DNA of 64,000 nucleotides from Arthrobacter sp. UM1 (lineage in GTDB: Bacteria; Actinomycetota; Actinomycetes; Actinomycetales; Micrococcaceae), in the NCBI RefSeq assembly GCF_020483305.1, contig NZ_JACWAB010000002.1, positions 62,001 to 126,000 on the forward strand, in the 5' to 3' direction. The translations under genes were made by a program, and so were the position numbers. This document shows positions 50,491-59,235 of the stretch, piece by piece. Position 1 is the stretch's first letter. Each line of letters begins with the position of its first letter. The notes under the pieces were generated by a model that saw only the letters and a list, made by a program, of their open reading frames with translations, was not told the origin of the DNA and did no database searches.

Positions 50491-52236
50491 ATGAACCTCG
50501 CAGACCAGCTCATCGAGCAGCTCGTCAACGCCGGCGTCCGCCGCATCTACGGCATCGTCGGAGACAGCCTCAACCCCATCGTGGACGCGGTGCGCCGCAC
50601 CGGCGGATCCCGCCGCGGCGGGATCGACTGGATCCACGTCCGCCATGAGGAGGCCGCCGCCTTCGCCGCCGCCGCCGAGGCGCAGGTCACGGGCGAGCTC
50701 GCCGTCTGCGCGGGATCCTGCGGCCCGGGCAACCTCCACCTCATCAACGGGCTCTACGACGCGAACCGCTCCGGCGCCCCGGTCCTCGCCATCGCGAGCC
50801 ACATCCCGAGCGTCCAGATCGGCCAGGGCTTCTTCCAGGAGACCCACCCGGACCGCCTCTTCACGGAGTGCAGCGTCTACAGCGAGCTCATCAGCACCGC
50901 CGAGCAGTCCCCGCGCGTGGTCAAGGCCGCCATGTCGCACGCACTCGGCGAGGGCGGCGTCGCCGTCGTCACCCTGCCCGGCGACATCGCAGGCCAGGAG
51001 GCCGTGGGGAAGACCCCGCGGTTCGTCCGGCCCGCCCGGGGCTCCATGGTTCCGAGCCCGGACGCCGTGGAGGAGGTGGTCGAGGCCATCGGCTCCGCCA
51101 AGCGGATCGCGATCTTCGCGGGCGCGGGCGCTCGCGGCGCGCACGACGAGCTCATGATGGTCGCGGACCTGCTCGGCGCGCCCGTGGGGCACTCGCTCCG
51201 CGGCAAGGAGTGGGTGCAGCACGACAACCCCTTCGACGTCGGCATGACGGGCCTCCTCGGCTACGGTGCGGCGGCGAGCGGAATCGACGACGCGGACCTG
51301 CTCCTGCTCGTCGGCACGGACTTCCCCTACGACCAGTTCCTCCCCGAGGGCACCCGGACCGTGCAGGTGGACCGCCGGGCCGAGGTGATCGGGCGCCGCA
51401 TGACGGTGGACATCCCCGTCCAGGCGGACGTCAAGCCGTTCCTCGAGGCGCTCATCCCACGGCTCTCGCCCCGGAAGGACCGCTCGTTCCTGACGAAGAT
51501 GCTCAAGAAGCACGAGCGGCTCATGACCAAGTCCGTGGGCGCCTACACCCGCAAGGCGGAGAAGCTGAAGCCGATCCACCCGGAGTACGCGGCGGCCCTT
51601 CTCGACGAGATGGCGGACGAGGACGCCGTCTTCACCGCGGACACCGGCATGTGCAACGTCTGGACCGCGCGCTACATCACGCCGAACGGCAAGCGGCGCC
51701 TCATCGGTTCGATGCTGCACGGCTCGATGGCCAACGCCCTTCCGCACGCCATCGGCGCGCAGCTGGCGGACACCTCGCGGCAGGTGGTCTCGGTGAGCGG
51801 CGACGGCGGCCTCTCCATGCTGCTCGGCGACCTCCCGACGCCGCCGGCCTACGGCCTCCCGCTCAAGGTGATGGTGTTCAACAACTCCACGCTCGGCATG
51901 GTCAAGCTGGAGATGCTCGTGGACGAGCTCCCGGACTTCGGCGTGGACGTCCCGGACACGCGCTACGCGGACATCGCGACGGCGATGGGGTGGAAGGCCG
52001 TCCGCGTCGAGGACCCCAAGGAGCTGCCCAAGCGGATGCGGGAGTTCCTGGACCATGACGGCCCGGCGCTGCTCGAGGTCATGACGGACCCGAATGCGCT
52101 GTCCCTGCCCCCGGAGATCACCTCGGACCAGGTCTTCGGGTTCGCCACGGCCATGGCCAAGGTCGTGCTCAACGGAGGCGCGGGCGAGGCGGTCTCCATG
52201 GCCCGGTCCAACCTCCGCAACATTCCGCGGCGGTAG
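50491..52236 (+). CDS. poxB: Pyruvate dehydrogenase (quinone), PoxB-like
   Basis: 581 residues; AAAGGAG precedes the ATG at 50491. ThDP enzyme features: the catalytic Glu in HVRHEEAAAFAAAAEA, GSCGPGNLHLINGLYDANRSGAPVLAIASHIPS, and the cofactor motif GDGGLSMLLGDLPTPPAYGLPLKVMVFNNSTLGM. The C-terminal tail, which in PoxB binds the membrane, is present (FATAMAKVVLNGGAGEAVSMARSN). It converts pyruvate to acetate and CO2, passing electrons through FAD to quinone, usually in stationary phase. Confidence 0.9.
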   Translation: MNLADQLIEQLVNAGVRRIYGIVGDSLNPIVDAVRRTGGSRRGGIDWIHVRHEEAAAFAAAAEAQVTGELAVCAGSCGPGNLHLINGLYDANRSGAPVLAIASHIPSVQIGQGFFQETHPDRLFTECSVYSELISTAEQSPRVVKAAMSHALGEGGVAVVTLPGDIAGQEAVGKTPRFVRPARGSMVPSPDAVEEVVEAIGSAKRIAIFAGAGARGAHDELMMVADLLGAPVGHSLRGKEWVQHDNPFDVGMTGLLGYGAAASGIDDADLLLLVGTDFPYDQFLPEGTRTVQVDRRAEVIGRRMTVDIPVQADVKPFLEALIPRLSPRKDRSFLTKMLKKHERLMTKSVGAYTRKAEKLKPIHPEYAAALLDEMADEDAVFTADTGMCNVWTARYITPNGKRRLIGSMLHGSMANALPHAIGAQLADTSRQVVSVSGDGGLSMLLGDLPTPPAYGLPLKVMVFNNSTLGMVKLEMLVDELPDFGVDVPDTRYADIATAMGWKAVRVEDPKELPKRMREFLDHDGPALLEVMTDPNALSLPPEITSDQVFGFATAMAKVVLNGGAGEAVSMARSNLRNIPRR

Positions 52237-52250
52237 GGGCTCCGGCCAGG

Positions 52251-52271
52251 GCGTACGCAATGGCGTACGCT
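52251..52271 (+). promoter_or_regulatory. YefM operator and leaderless promoter
   Basis: GCGTACGC occurs twice (52251-52258 and 52263-52270), 12 bp apart centre to centre, matching the paired-palindrome layout of YefM operators (TGTACA cores in E. coli). TACGCT (52266-52271) overlaps the second and ends 6 nt before the antitoxin ATG. Confidence 0.6.
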
Positions 52272-52277
52272 TGGGTC

Positions 52278-52520
52278 ATGAGCGCCATCTCCGCCACCAA
52301 CGCCCGTCAGTCCATCTACAGGATCATCGACCAGGTGAACGCCGAGTCCGAGCCGATCACGATCACGGGTCAGCGCGGCAACGCCGTGCTCGTGGGCGAA
52401 GACGACTGGCGCGCGATCCAGGAGTCGCTGTACCTGACCTCAGTCCCCGGTTTCTCCGAGTCCGTCCGCGAGGCGCGTGCCGAAGGCGTGGAAGCCGGGT
52501 CTGAGGAGCTCGACTGGTGA
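52278..52520 (+). CDS. yefM: Antitoxin of the YefM/Phd family
   Basis: 80 residues from the ATG at 52278. The N-terminal Phd/YefM fold is MSAISATNARQSIYRIIDQVNAESEPITITGQRGNAVLVGEDDWRAIQESLYL. The acidic C-terminal tail (SVREARAEGVEAGSEELDW) is the toxin-neutralising segment. It overlaps the toxin gene by 4 bp and probably represses its own promoter through the two GCGTACGC sites. Confidence 0.92.
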   Translation: MSAISATNARQSIYRIIDQVNAESEPITITGQRGNAVLVGEDDWRAIQESLYLTSVPGFSESVREARAEGVEAGSEELDW

Positions 52521-52780
52521 CGTGGACTCTGGTCTATTCGCGGCAGGCGCAGAAGGATGCGAAGAAGCTGGCGCAGTCCGGGCTGAAGGCCAAGGCCGAG
52601 TCCCTGCTGGCTGTCGTCCGAGCGGACCCGTTCGGGACTCCGCCGCGGTACGAGCAGCTGGTGGGGGACCTGGCGGGATGCTATTCCCGGCGGATCAACA
52701 TCCAGCACAGGCTGGTCTATGAGGTCTTCGCGGAGACGCGGACCGTCCACGTTCTGAGGCTCTGGACCCACTACGAGTGA
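52517..52780 (+). CDS. yoeB: Ribosome-dependent RNase toxin YoeB
   Basis: 87 residues from a GTG. The RelE-fold toxin residues Glu46 and Arg65 sit at the same numbers as in E. coli YoeB, and His85-Tyr86 form the C-terminal catalytic end (LRLWTHYE). It would cleave mRNA in the ribosomal A site when free of YefM. The residues needed for activity look intact, so the module appears functional. Confidence 0.92.
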   Translation: MTWTLVYSRQAQKDAKKLAQSGLKAKAESLLAVVRADPFGTPPRYEQLVGDLAGCYSRRINIQHRLVYEVFAETRTVHVLRLWTHYE

Positions 52781-52801
52781 CCCGGCTCCCGCCTTCGGCC
52801 C

Positions 52802-54121
52802 CTAGCCGTGCTGCAGCGCCCGCCGTCGTCGTGATCCCGCCACCCGGGCGCCGGCCCGCCGGAGCCCGCGGGCGGCGGAGGTGCCCACGATGAGGCCGAT
52901 CGCGATGGCGAGGACGGAGCTCGTCATCGCGAGGACCGTGCCCCACGAGTCGCCGGGGTCCACGCCGAGCCTGGCCACGGACACGAGCCCCAGCGATCCC
53001 GGCACGAGCAGCCAGAAGCTGGGCAGGAAGAGCACCAGCCTGGGAATGCCCGGCCGCACCGCCGCGGCTGTCCAGGAGAGGAAGCTCGCCACGGCGCCGC
53101 CGGCGAGCAGGGACCCCCACGCCGGGGCGCCGAGCCCCACGCCCACGGTCCACTGCGCGGCGTAGGTGGCCGTGAGCACCGCGAACACGAGCGCCGCGAG
53201 CCGCCACGGCACCGACTCCTGGAGGCAGATGCCCAGAGAGAGCAGGGCGATCCCGAGGAACGGGATGAGCGGGCCGATCTCGTCCACCCGCTGGTCGCTC
53301 CACGCGCTCGGTCCCGCGCCCACCGCGAAGGCCGCGGCCGCGATGCCCGCCGCGAACATGACGAGCTGCGTTGACCCGTAGACGAGCCGCGAGGCGCCCG
53401 CGGTCATGCGCCCCGCCACGAGCTCCGAGAGCCCCGTCACGATGAGCGATCCCGGCAGCAGCACCGCCACCGGAGGCAGGAGGCTGCGCAGCGGCGAGGG
53501 GATCCACCCGGCGCGGTGCAGCAGGAAGGCCGGGACCGCCACGCAGAAGGACGCCACGAGCGGCAGGAGCGCGGCGGGGATGAGCCGCCGCGAGGTCAGA
53601 CGCATGAGCGCGACGACGACGGGGCTCACCGCCGTGGCGAAGAGCACCGCGTTCCACGAGGGCTGCAGGAGGGTGCCGACGCCGAACGCGATGGCGAACC
53701 CGCCCAGATACATGCCGGAGACGGGGAAGCGGGGGCGCTGGGCCCGCAGGCTCGCGAGGGCGCCGAGCGCCGCCTCGGGGGACACGGACCCCGTCTCGAG
53801 GCCGTGCTGCACGGCGGCCACGCGGGCGGACTGGTCCAGGCGCAGGCCGCCCTCGACGGCTTCGTAGGCGGCCGGCTCGCCCGGCGCGAGGGAGATCCAG
53901 ACGCCGTTGGGGTCCGAGCGGACCTGGGCGTGCGGGTAGCCGATGCCGCGGGCGGCCATGACCACGTCCACCTCGACCTCGTGTGCGGCGGCGCCTCCGG
54001 CAGTGTGCGCGGCGGCGAGGTAGGCGAGGAGCCGGCGGTGCTCCGTCGGATGCTCCCTCGGGAGCTCGCGGGGACGCTCCGGCATCGGATCCTCCGGGCC
54101 CGCGGGCGGCTGGGCGGTCAT
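52802..54121 (-). CDS. thrE: Threonine/serine exporter, ThrE-like
   Basis: 439 residues combining both ThrE halves in one chain. A soluble N-terminal part (YLAAAHTAGGAAAHEVEVDVVMAARGIGYPHAQVRSD) precedes about ten helices, including LLPPVAVLLPGSLIVTGLSELVAGRMTAGASRLVYG. Corynebacterium ThrE exports threonine and serine by proton motive force. The gene starts 8 bp after purU on the same strand, so they form an operon; serine supply of one-carbon units may link them, which is an inference. Confidence 0.85.
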   Translation of the reverse strand: MTAQPPAGPEDPMPERPRELPREHPTEHRRLLAYLAAAHTAGGAAAHEVEVDVVMAARGIGYPHAQVRSDPNGVWISLAPGEPAAYEAVEGGLRLDQSARVAAVQHGLETGSVSPEAALGALASLRAQRPRFPVSGMYLGGFAIAFGVGTLLQPSWNAVLFATAVSPVVVALMRLTSRRLIPAALLPLVASFCVAVPAFLLHRAGWIPSPLRSLLPPVAVLLPGSLIVTGLSELVAGRMTAGASRLVYGSTQLVMFAAGIAAAAFAVGAGPSAWSDQRVDEIGPLIPFLGIALLSLGICLQESVPWRLAALVFAVLTATYAAQWTVGVGLGAPAWGSLLAGGAVASFLSWTAAAVRPGIPRLVLFLPSFWLLVPGSLGLVSVARLGVDPGDSWGTVLAMTSSVLAIAIGLIVGTSAARGLRRAGARVAGSRRRRALQHG

Positions 54122-54129
54122 CCGGAGGC

Positions 54130-54993
54130 CTACCGGAAGACCACGGTGCGGCGGCCGTCGAGCAGGATGCGGTGCTCGGCGTGGAGGCGCACGGCCGCGG
54201 CCAGGGTGCGCCCCTCCGCCTCGCGGCCCATCTCCACGAACTGCGCCGCGGTGTGGTGGTGGCTGACGGGGATGGTCTCCTGCTCGATGATGGGCCCCTC
54301 GTCGAGGTCGTCCGTCACGTAGTGCGCGGTGGCGCCGATGATCTTGACGCCGCGCGCATGCGCCTGGTGATAGGGGCGGGCGCCCTTGAAGCTCGGCAGG
54401 AAGGAGTGGTGGATGTTGATGGCCCGCCCGGCGAGCGCCTGCGCCAGCTCGGGGGAGAGGATCTGCATGTAGCGGGCGAGGACCACGAGCTCGACGTCCA
54501 GCTCGTCCACGAGCCGCAGGAGCTGGGCCTCCGCCTCCGGCTTGGTCTCCGGGGTCACTGGGATGTGATGGAAGTCCACGCCGTAGAAGGAGGCCAGCTC
54601 GCCGAGCTGGGCGTGGTTGGAGACCACCGCGGGCACCTCGATGGGCAGCGAGCCGGCCTTCTGCGCGAAGAGGAGGCGGTTGATGCAGTGCTCGTCCTTC
54701 GAGGCCAGGATGAGCGTGCGCATCTTCCGGCCCGCGGGGAGCACCGCCGCGTCCATGGAGAACTCCGCGCTCACGTCCGCGATGCCCTCCCGCAGCCGCT
54801 CCTCCGTGGTGCCGGCGGGCGCGTCCACGGTGATCCGCATGAAGAACGTGCCGCTGTCCGGGGAGGAGAACTGCTGCGACTCCGTGACGTTGCAGCCGAG
54901 GCGCACGAGCGCGCCGGTCAGGGCGTGGACGATTCCCGGGCGGTCGGGGCAGGTCAGCGAGACGGAGAAGGTCGCGGGAAGAGGCTCAGACAT
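54130..54993 (-). CDS. purU: Formyltetrahydrofolate deformylase (PurU)
   Basis: 287 residues from the ATG at 54993. An N-terminal ACT domain (FSVSLTCPDRPGIVHALTGALVRLGCNVTESQQF) precedes a formyltransferase-like domain with the catalytic Asn-His-Asp set: NIHHSFLPSFKGARPYHQAHARGVKIIGATAHYVTDDLDEGPII. It hydrolyses 10-formyl-THF to formate and THF, balancing one-carbon units for purine synthesis. It is divergent from folD. A -10 box TAACCT (55001-55006) ends 7 nt before the ATG, so the transcript is probably leaderless. Confidence 0.95.
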   Translation of the reverse strand: MSEPLPATFSVSLTCPDRPGIVHALTGALVRLGCNVTESQQFSSPDSGTFFMRITVDAPAGTTEERLREGIADVSAEFSMDAAVLPAGRKMRTLILASKDEHCINRLLFAQKAGSLPIEVPAVVSNHAQLGELASFYGVDFHHIPVTPETKPEAEAQLLRLVDELDVELVVLARYMQILSPELAQALAGRAINIHHSFLPSFKGARPYHQAHARGVKIIGATAHYVTDDLDEGPIIEQETIPVSHHHTAAQFVEMGREAEGRTLAAAVRLHAEHRILLDGRRTVVFR

Positions 54994-55000
54994 GCTCCCC

Positions 55001-55018
55001 AGGTTAGGCCGATAAGCT
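55001..55018. promoter_or_regulatory. Back-to-back -10 boxes of purU and folD
   Basis: Minus-strand TAACCT (55006-55001) serves purU and plus-strand TAAGCT (55013-55018) serves folD; only 6 bp separate them, so the two polymerase sites overlap and exclude each other. Confidence 0.5.
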
Positions 55019-55073
55019 GGGGTGAGCTGTATTCCCAAGGACGAGAGCCCACACTGTGGGCGCGGAGGTGTCG

Positions 55074-55967
55074 ATGAGCGCTCGCATTCTGGACGGCAAG
55101 AAGGCCGCGGCCGAGATCAAGGAGGACCTCGCCGAGCGGGTCCGCGCCCTGCGCGCGGAGAACATCCTGCCGGGACTCGCCACCGTCCTCGTGGGGGAGG
55201 ACCCGGCGAGCCAGAAGTACGTGGCGGCCAAGCACCGGGACTGCGAGGAGATCGGGATCTCCTCCCTCCGCAAGGACCTCCCGGCGGACATCTCCCAGGG
55301 CGAGCTCGAGTCCGTCCTCGAGGAGCTCAACACGGACCCCGCCTGCCACGGGTACATCGTCCAGCTCCCGCTGCCGAAGCACCTGGACACGGACCGCGTC
55401 CTCGAGCTCATCGAGCCCACCAAGGACGCGGACGGCCTCCACCCCGTCAACCTGGGCCGCCTCGTGCTCAACGTCACGCGGCCCATCGAGACGCCGCTGC
55501 CGTGCACGCCCCGCGGCGCCATCGACCTCCTGACCCGCAACGGGTACGACCTCAACGGCAAGCACGTCGTCGTCATCGGCCGCGGCATCACCGTGGGCCG
55601 GCCGATCTCCCTCCTCCTCACCCGCCGCCAGATCAACGCGACCGTCACGCTCGTCCACACGGGCACCCGGAACGTCGCCGCTGAGGTGGAGCGGGCGGAC
55701 GTGGTCATCGCCGCCGCCGGCGTGGCCCACATGGTCAAGCCGGAGTGGGTCAAGCCGGGCGCGGCCGTCCTCGACGTGGGCGTCTCCCGCACCGAGGACC
55801 CGCTGACGGGCCGCCCGCGCATCGCAGGGGACGTGGACCCGGGCGTCGCGGACGTGGCCGGCTGGATCTCCCCGAACCCCGGCGGCGTCGGCCCGATGAC
55901 CCGTGCTCTCCTCCTCACCAACGTGGTCGAGGCCGCCGAGCGGGCGCTCGCCGAGCGCTCCGCCTGA
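55074..55967 (+). CDS. folD: Methylenetetrahydrofolate dehydrogenase / cyclohydrolase (FolD)
   Basis: 297 residues from the ATG at 55074, with GGAGG upstream. Motifs are canonical: the catalytic Lys in [62 protein letters not shown] and NPGGVGPMT. It interconverts 5,10-methylene-THF and 10-formyl-THF with NADP. Located divergent to purU, which consumes 10-formyl-THF. Confidence 0.97.
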   Translation: MSARILDGKKAAAEIKEDLAERVRALRAENILPGLATVLVGEDPASQKYVAAKHRDCEEIGISSLRKDLPADISQGELESVLEELNTDPACHGYIVQLPLPKHLDTDRVLELIEPTKDADGLHPVNLGRLVLNVTRPIETPLPCTPRGAIDLLTRNGYDLNGKHVVVIGRGITVGRPISLLLTRRQINATVTLVHTGTRNVAAEVERADVVIAAAGVAHMVKPEWVKPGAAVLDVGVSRTEDPLTGRPRIAGDVDPGVADVAGWISPNPGGVGPMTRALLLTNVVEAAERALAERSA

Positions 55968-56100
55968 CCCTCGCGCACCGTCTGACCGCCCCCGCCCGAG
56001 ACGCCTCTCGTCCACGGGCGCAGACAACAAGGGCACAGACAACGACGACGACCAGAACCACCGCCGCCACAGGCACCACCGCCGCAAAGGAACCGCCTCC

Positions 56101-56655
56101 GTGACCCAGCCCCTGACATCCGGCCCCTCCGCCGCAGACCGCCGCACCAACCCGAAGACCGCAGGACTGTCCCTGCGCATGAGCACGGTGCTCTTCGCGA
56201 TCATGATCGCCGTCTTCCTCGTGGCCATCGTGTTCGCTGCGAACAACAACACGTTCATCGGGTGGCTCGTCGCCGTCGTCTTCGGCGGCTGGCTGCTCCT
56301 GTTCGGCTTCCTCGTCTTCACGCTCCGCGCCGCGGCCCGGAAGGCCGGCGCCGCGTTCGAGGCGGCGCAGCAGGACGTCGAGCGGCGGCGGGCCGGGCTC
56401 GCGCCGTCGGCGGGCACGAGCGTCGTCGGCGAGCGGGACACGCTCCTGGACGAGAAGCTGGACCACAGCTTCAAAATCATCGAGGTCCAGAAGCGCGTCA
56501 TCGCCGAGGAGCGCGCGAAGGGCGCGGCCGCGGACGAGGACCGCGTGGAGCGCGCGCTCGAGACCATCGAGATCACCGCGAGCAACGCCCGGGACATGAT
56601 CCGCCCGGACCGCCGCGGCGGCTCCTCGGAGACCGTCACGGGCACCGTCCTCTAG
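56101..56655 (+). CDS. Membrane protein with C-terminal helical domain, function unknown
   Basis: 184 residues from a GTG with AAAGGA 8 nt upstream. Two transmembrane helices at about residues 26-75 (MSTVLFAIMIAVFLVAIVFAANNN and FIGWLVAVVFGGWLLLFGFLVFTL) are followed by a charged, mostly helical cytoplasmic region (DTLLDEKLDHSFKIIEVQKRVIAEERAKG ... VERALETIEITASNARDMI), likely coiled coil. I do not recognise the family. It lies between folD and xthA; the xthA -10 box overlaps its stop codon. Confidence 0.7.
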   Translation: MTQPLTSGPSAADRRTNPKTAGLSLRMSTVLFAIMIAVFLVAIVFAANNNTFIGWLVAVVFGGWLLLFGFLVFTLRAAARKAGAAFEAAQQDVERRRAGLAPSAGTSVVGERDTLLDEKLDHSFKIIEVQKRVIAEERAKGAAADEDRVERALETIEITASNARDMIRPDRRGGSSETVTGTVL

Positions 56656-56658
56656 GCT
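56653..56658 (+). promoter_or_regulatory. Likely leaderless -10 box of xthA
   Basis: TAGGCT ends 6 nt before the GTG at 56665 and contains the TAG stop codon of the preceding gene. Confidence 0.45.
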
Positions 56659-56664
56659 GGATCC

Positions 56665-57630
56665 GTGGCTGAGACTGAGAAGAACACCGCTGGCAAGAAG
56701 ACGGCCGCCCAGCCGAAGCGCCCCCGGGTCGCCCCGCGCATCGGCGCGAACGGCAAGGCCGCGAAGGACCTGACGCTCGAGGACGTGGACCCGGTCACCG
56801 TCCAGGCCGCCCCGGAGTCCCTGCCCAAGCAGGAGGGCGCCGTGCGCATCGCCAGCGTCAACGTCAACGGGCTGCGCGCCGCGTGGCGCAAGGGCATGCC
56901 GTACTGGCTCGAGAACCGGGACGTGGACATCCTGGCCCTCCAGGAGGTGCGCGCGCCGGACGCGATCGTCCGCGAGCTCTTCGCCGAGGGCTGGCACATC
57001 CTCCACGCGGAGGCCGGGGCCAAGGGCCGCGCGGGCGTGGCCGTCCTCTCCCGCGAGGAGCCCATCGAGACGCGCGTGGGCATCGGGGACGAGTACTTCG
57101 AGGACTCCGGCCGCTGGGTCGAGGCGGACTTCCAGATCAACGGCAAGCGCCTCACGCTCGTCTCCGCCTACGTCCACTCCGGCGAGGCGGACACGCCCAA
57201 GCAGGTGGACAAGTACCGCTTCCTGGACCGGATGGCGGAGCGCCTGCCCGAGATGGCTGAGGCGGCAGACCACGCCCTCGTGGTGGGGGACCTCAACGTG
57301 GGCCACACCGAGCTGGACATCAAGAACTGGAAGGCCAACCGCAAGAAGGCCGGGTTCCTCCCCGAGGAGCGCGCGTACTTCGACCGCTTCTTCGGCGAGC
57401 TCGGCTACAAGGACGTGGTCCGCGGCCTGGCCGGCGAGGTGGAGGGGCCGTACACGTGGTGGTCCCAGCGCGGACAGGCGTTCGACAACAACGTGGGCTG
57501 GCGCATCGACTACCACATGGCCTCGCCGGCGCTCGCGGAGTCCGCCGTCTCCTTCGCCGTGGACCGCGGCGCCCGCTGGGACACGCGGTTCACGGACCAC
57601 GCGCCGCTCGTCGTCGACTACACGCTCTAG
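56665..57630 (+). CDS. xthA: Exodeoxyribonuclease III (AP endonuclease)
   Basis: 321 residues, GTG start. A 50-residue basic N-terminal extension (KKTAAQPKRPRVAPRIGANGKAAK) precedes the nuclease domain: IASVNVNGLRAAW, DILALQEVRAPD (metal-binding Glu), GDLNVGHTELDIKN, DNNVGWRIDYHMAS and FTDHAPLVVDY (catalytic Asp-His). It repairs abasic sites and removes 3' blocks. The basic tail may increase DNA binding. Confidence 0.93.
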   Translation: MAETEKNTAGKKTAAQPKRPRVAPRIGANGKAAKDLTLEDVDPVTVQAAPESLPKQEGAVRIASVNVNGLRAAWRKGMPYWLENRDVDILALQEVRAPDAIVRELFAEGWHILHAEAGAKGRAGVAVLSREEPIETRVGIGDEYFEDSGRWVEADFQINGKRLTLVSAYVHSGEADTPKQVDKYRFLDRMAERLPEMAEAADHALVVGDLNVGHTELDIKNWKANRKKAGFLPEERAYFDRFFGELGYKDVVRGLAGEVEGPYTWWSQRGQAFDNNVGWRIDYHMASPALAESAVSFAVDRGARWDTRFTDHAPLVVDYTL

Positions 57631-57659
57631 CCCTCCCTCATCTCCCTCGAAGGACCGTC

Positions 57660-58667
57660 ATGACCTCACAGCCTCGTGTTCTCTCCGGCATGCAGCCGAG
57701 CGCGGACTCGCTCCACCTCGGCAACTACCTGGGCGCGCTGAGGCCGTGGGTGCAGCGGCAGAGCGAGCAGGAGAACTTCTTCTTCGTCCCGGACCTGCAC
57801 TCGCTCACGTCCCGCATCGAGCCGGGCGTGCTCGCAGAGCGCACCCGCAAGACCGTGGCCCAGTACATCGCCGGCGGCCTGGACCCGGAGGCCAACGTCC
57901 TCTTCATCCAGTCCCACGTCCCGGAGCACGCGGAGCTCGCCTGGGTGCTCTCCTGCGTGACCGGCTTCGGCGAGGCGTCCCGCATGACGCAGTTCAAGGA
58001 CAAGACGGCCAAGGGCGGGGCGGATCAGGCCAACGTGGGTCTCTTCACCTATCCGATCCTCATGGCCTCGGACATCCTCCTCTACAAGCCGGACGCGGTC
58101 CCGGTGGGAGACGACCAGCGCCAGCACGTGGAGCTGACCCGGACCCTGGCCCAGCGCTTCAACTCGCGCTTCGGCGAGGTGTTCAAGGTCCCCGAGGCCT
58201 CCATCCCGGCCGCAGGCGCGCGGGTCTACGACCTCCAGAACCCCACGTCCAAGATGTCCAAGTCCTCGGAGTCGCCCGCGGGGCGCATCGAGATCCTCGA
58301 TTCGGACAAGCAGATCGCCAAGCGCATCAAGTCCGCCGTGACGGACGCGGGCACGGAGATCCGGTTCGACCGCGAGGAGAAGCCGGGCGTCTCCAATCTG
58401 CTCGACATCTACAGCTCGGTCACCGGCCGCACCGTGGCCGAGGCCGAGGAGGAGTTCGCGGGCAAGATGTACGGCCACCTCAAGGTCGCTGTGGCCGAGG
58501 CCGTCGTCGCCGAGATCGCCCCGGTCCGCGAGAGGGCGCTCGAGCTGCTCGCGGACCCGGCCGAGCTGGACCGCATCCTCGCCTCGGGCCGGGAGAAGGC
58601 CCGCGCCGTGGCCGCCGCCACGCTCGGGGACGTGTACAGCGCGGTCGGCTTCCTCCGCGCCGGCTGA
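57660..58667 (+). CDS. trpS: Tryptophanyl-tRNA synthetase
   Basis: 335 residues, class I synthetase. The HIGH-like motif is LHLGNYLGAL and the KMSKS loop is TSKMSKSSESPAG; GDDQRQHVELTRTLAQRFN binds the adenylate. It charges tRNA-Trp. The ATG at 57660 follows the xthA stop by 29 bp, with GAAGGA as ribosome binding site. Confidence 0.98.
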   Translation: MTSQPRVLSGMQPSADSLHLGNYLGALRPWVQRQSEQENFFFVPDLHSLTSRIEPGVLAERTRKTVAQYIAGGLDPEANVLFIQSHVPEHAELAWVLSCVTGFGEASRMTQFKDKTAKGGADQANVGLFTYPILMASDILLYKPDAVPVGDDQRQHVELTRTLAQRFNSRFGEVFKVPEASIPAAGARVYDLQNPTSKMSKSSESPAGRIEILDSDKQIAKRIKSAVTDAGTEIRFDREEKPGVSNLLDIYSSVTGRTVAEAEEEFAGKMYGHLKVAVAEAVVAEIAPVRERALELLADPAELDRILASGREKARAVAAATLGDVYSAVGFLRAG

Positions 58668-58680
58668 GGGCGGTGACGCG

Positions 58681-59235
58681 GTGACGGTCGGCGTCGTCGT
58701 CTCCCTCCCGGCGGAGACGGCCGCCCGGGTGGCCCGGGAGAAGCGCGCGCGCAAGAGCCCGGAGGCGGAGATCCCGGCCCACATCACCCTTGTCTCCCTC
58801 GTGCCCGCCCACGACCGGTGGGCGGAGATCGCCGCGCACCTGCGGGAGACGGCCCGGCGGCACGAGCCGTTCGCCGTGGAGCTCGACGGCGCCGGGACCT
58901 TCCTGCCCGTCTCGCCCGTCGCCTTCCTCGCCGTGGGGGAGGGCCGGGAGCAGCTGGCCGCCCTCGAGGCGGACGTCCGCCGCGGCCCGCTTGCCTTCGA
59001 GCGGCCCTACCCGTTCGTCCCCCACGTGACCGTCCTGCACCCGGGGGAGCCGGAGGAGGTCCGCCGCGCCGAACGCGAGCTCTCGGCCTTCAGGGAGCGG
59101 TTCCGGGTCGCTAGCATGGGGCTGTACCAGAAGCCCCCCGGCGAGAGCTGGGTCCACCGAGAAGAGATCCCCCTTGGCAAGAACCCGTCGCCTGAACAAC
59201 ACGCGGAAGTCCTTCCCCCAGCAGGAGAAGGCTGA
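58681..59235 (+). CDS. 2H phosphoesterase (2'-5' RNA ligase superfamily)
   Basis: 184 residues from a GTG, 13 bp after trpS. The two HxT/S motifs of 2H phosphoesterases are present: HITLVS (about residue 38) and HVTVLH (about 115), with a fold of about 150 residues. Members hydrolyse cyclic nucleotide phosphodiesters or ligate RNA in vitro; the physiological substrate is unknown. Its end overlaps the BrkB-like gene by 62 bp. Confidence 0.8.
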   Translation: MTVGVVVSLPAETAARVAREKRARKSPEAEIPAHITLVSLVPAHDRWAEIAAHLRETARRHEPFAVELDGAGTFLPVSPVAFLAVGEGREQLAALEADVRRGPLAFERPYPFVPHVTVLHPGEPEEVRRAERELSAFRERFRVASMGLYQKPPGESWVHREEIPLGKNPSPEQHAEVLPPAGEG

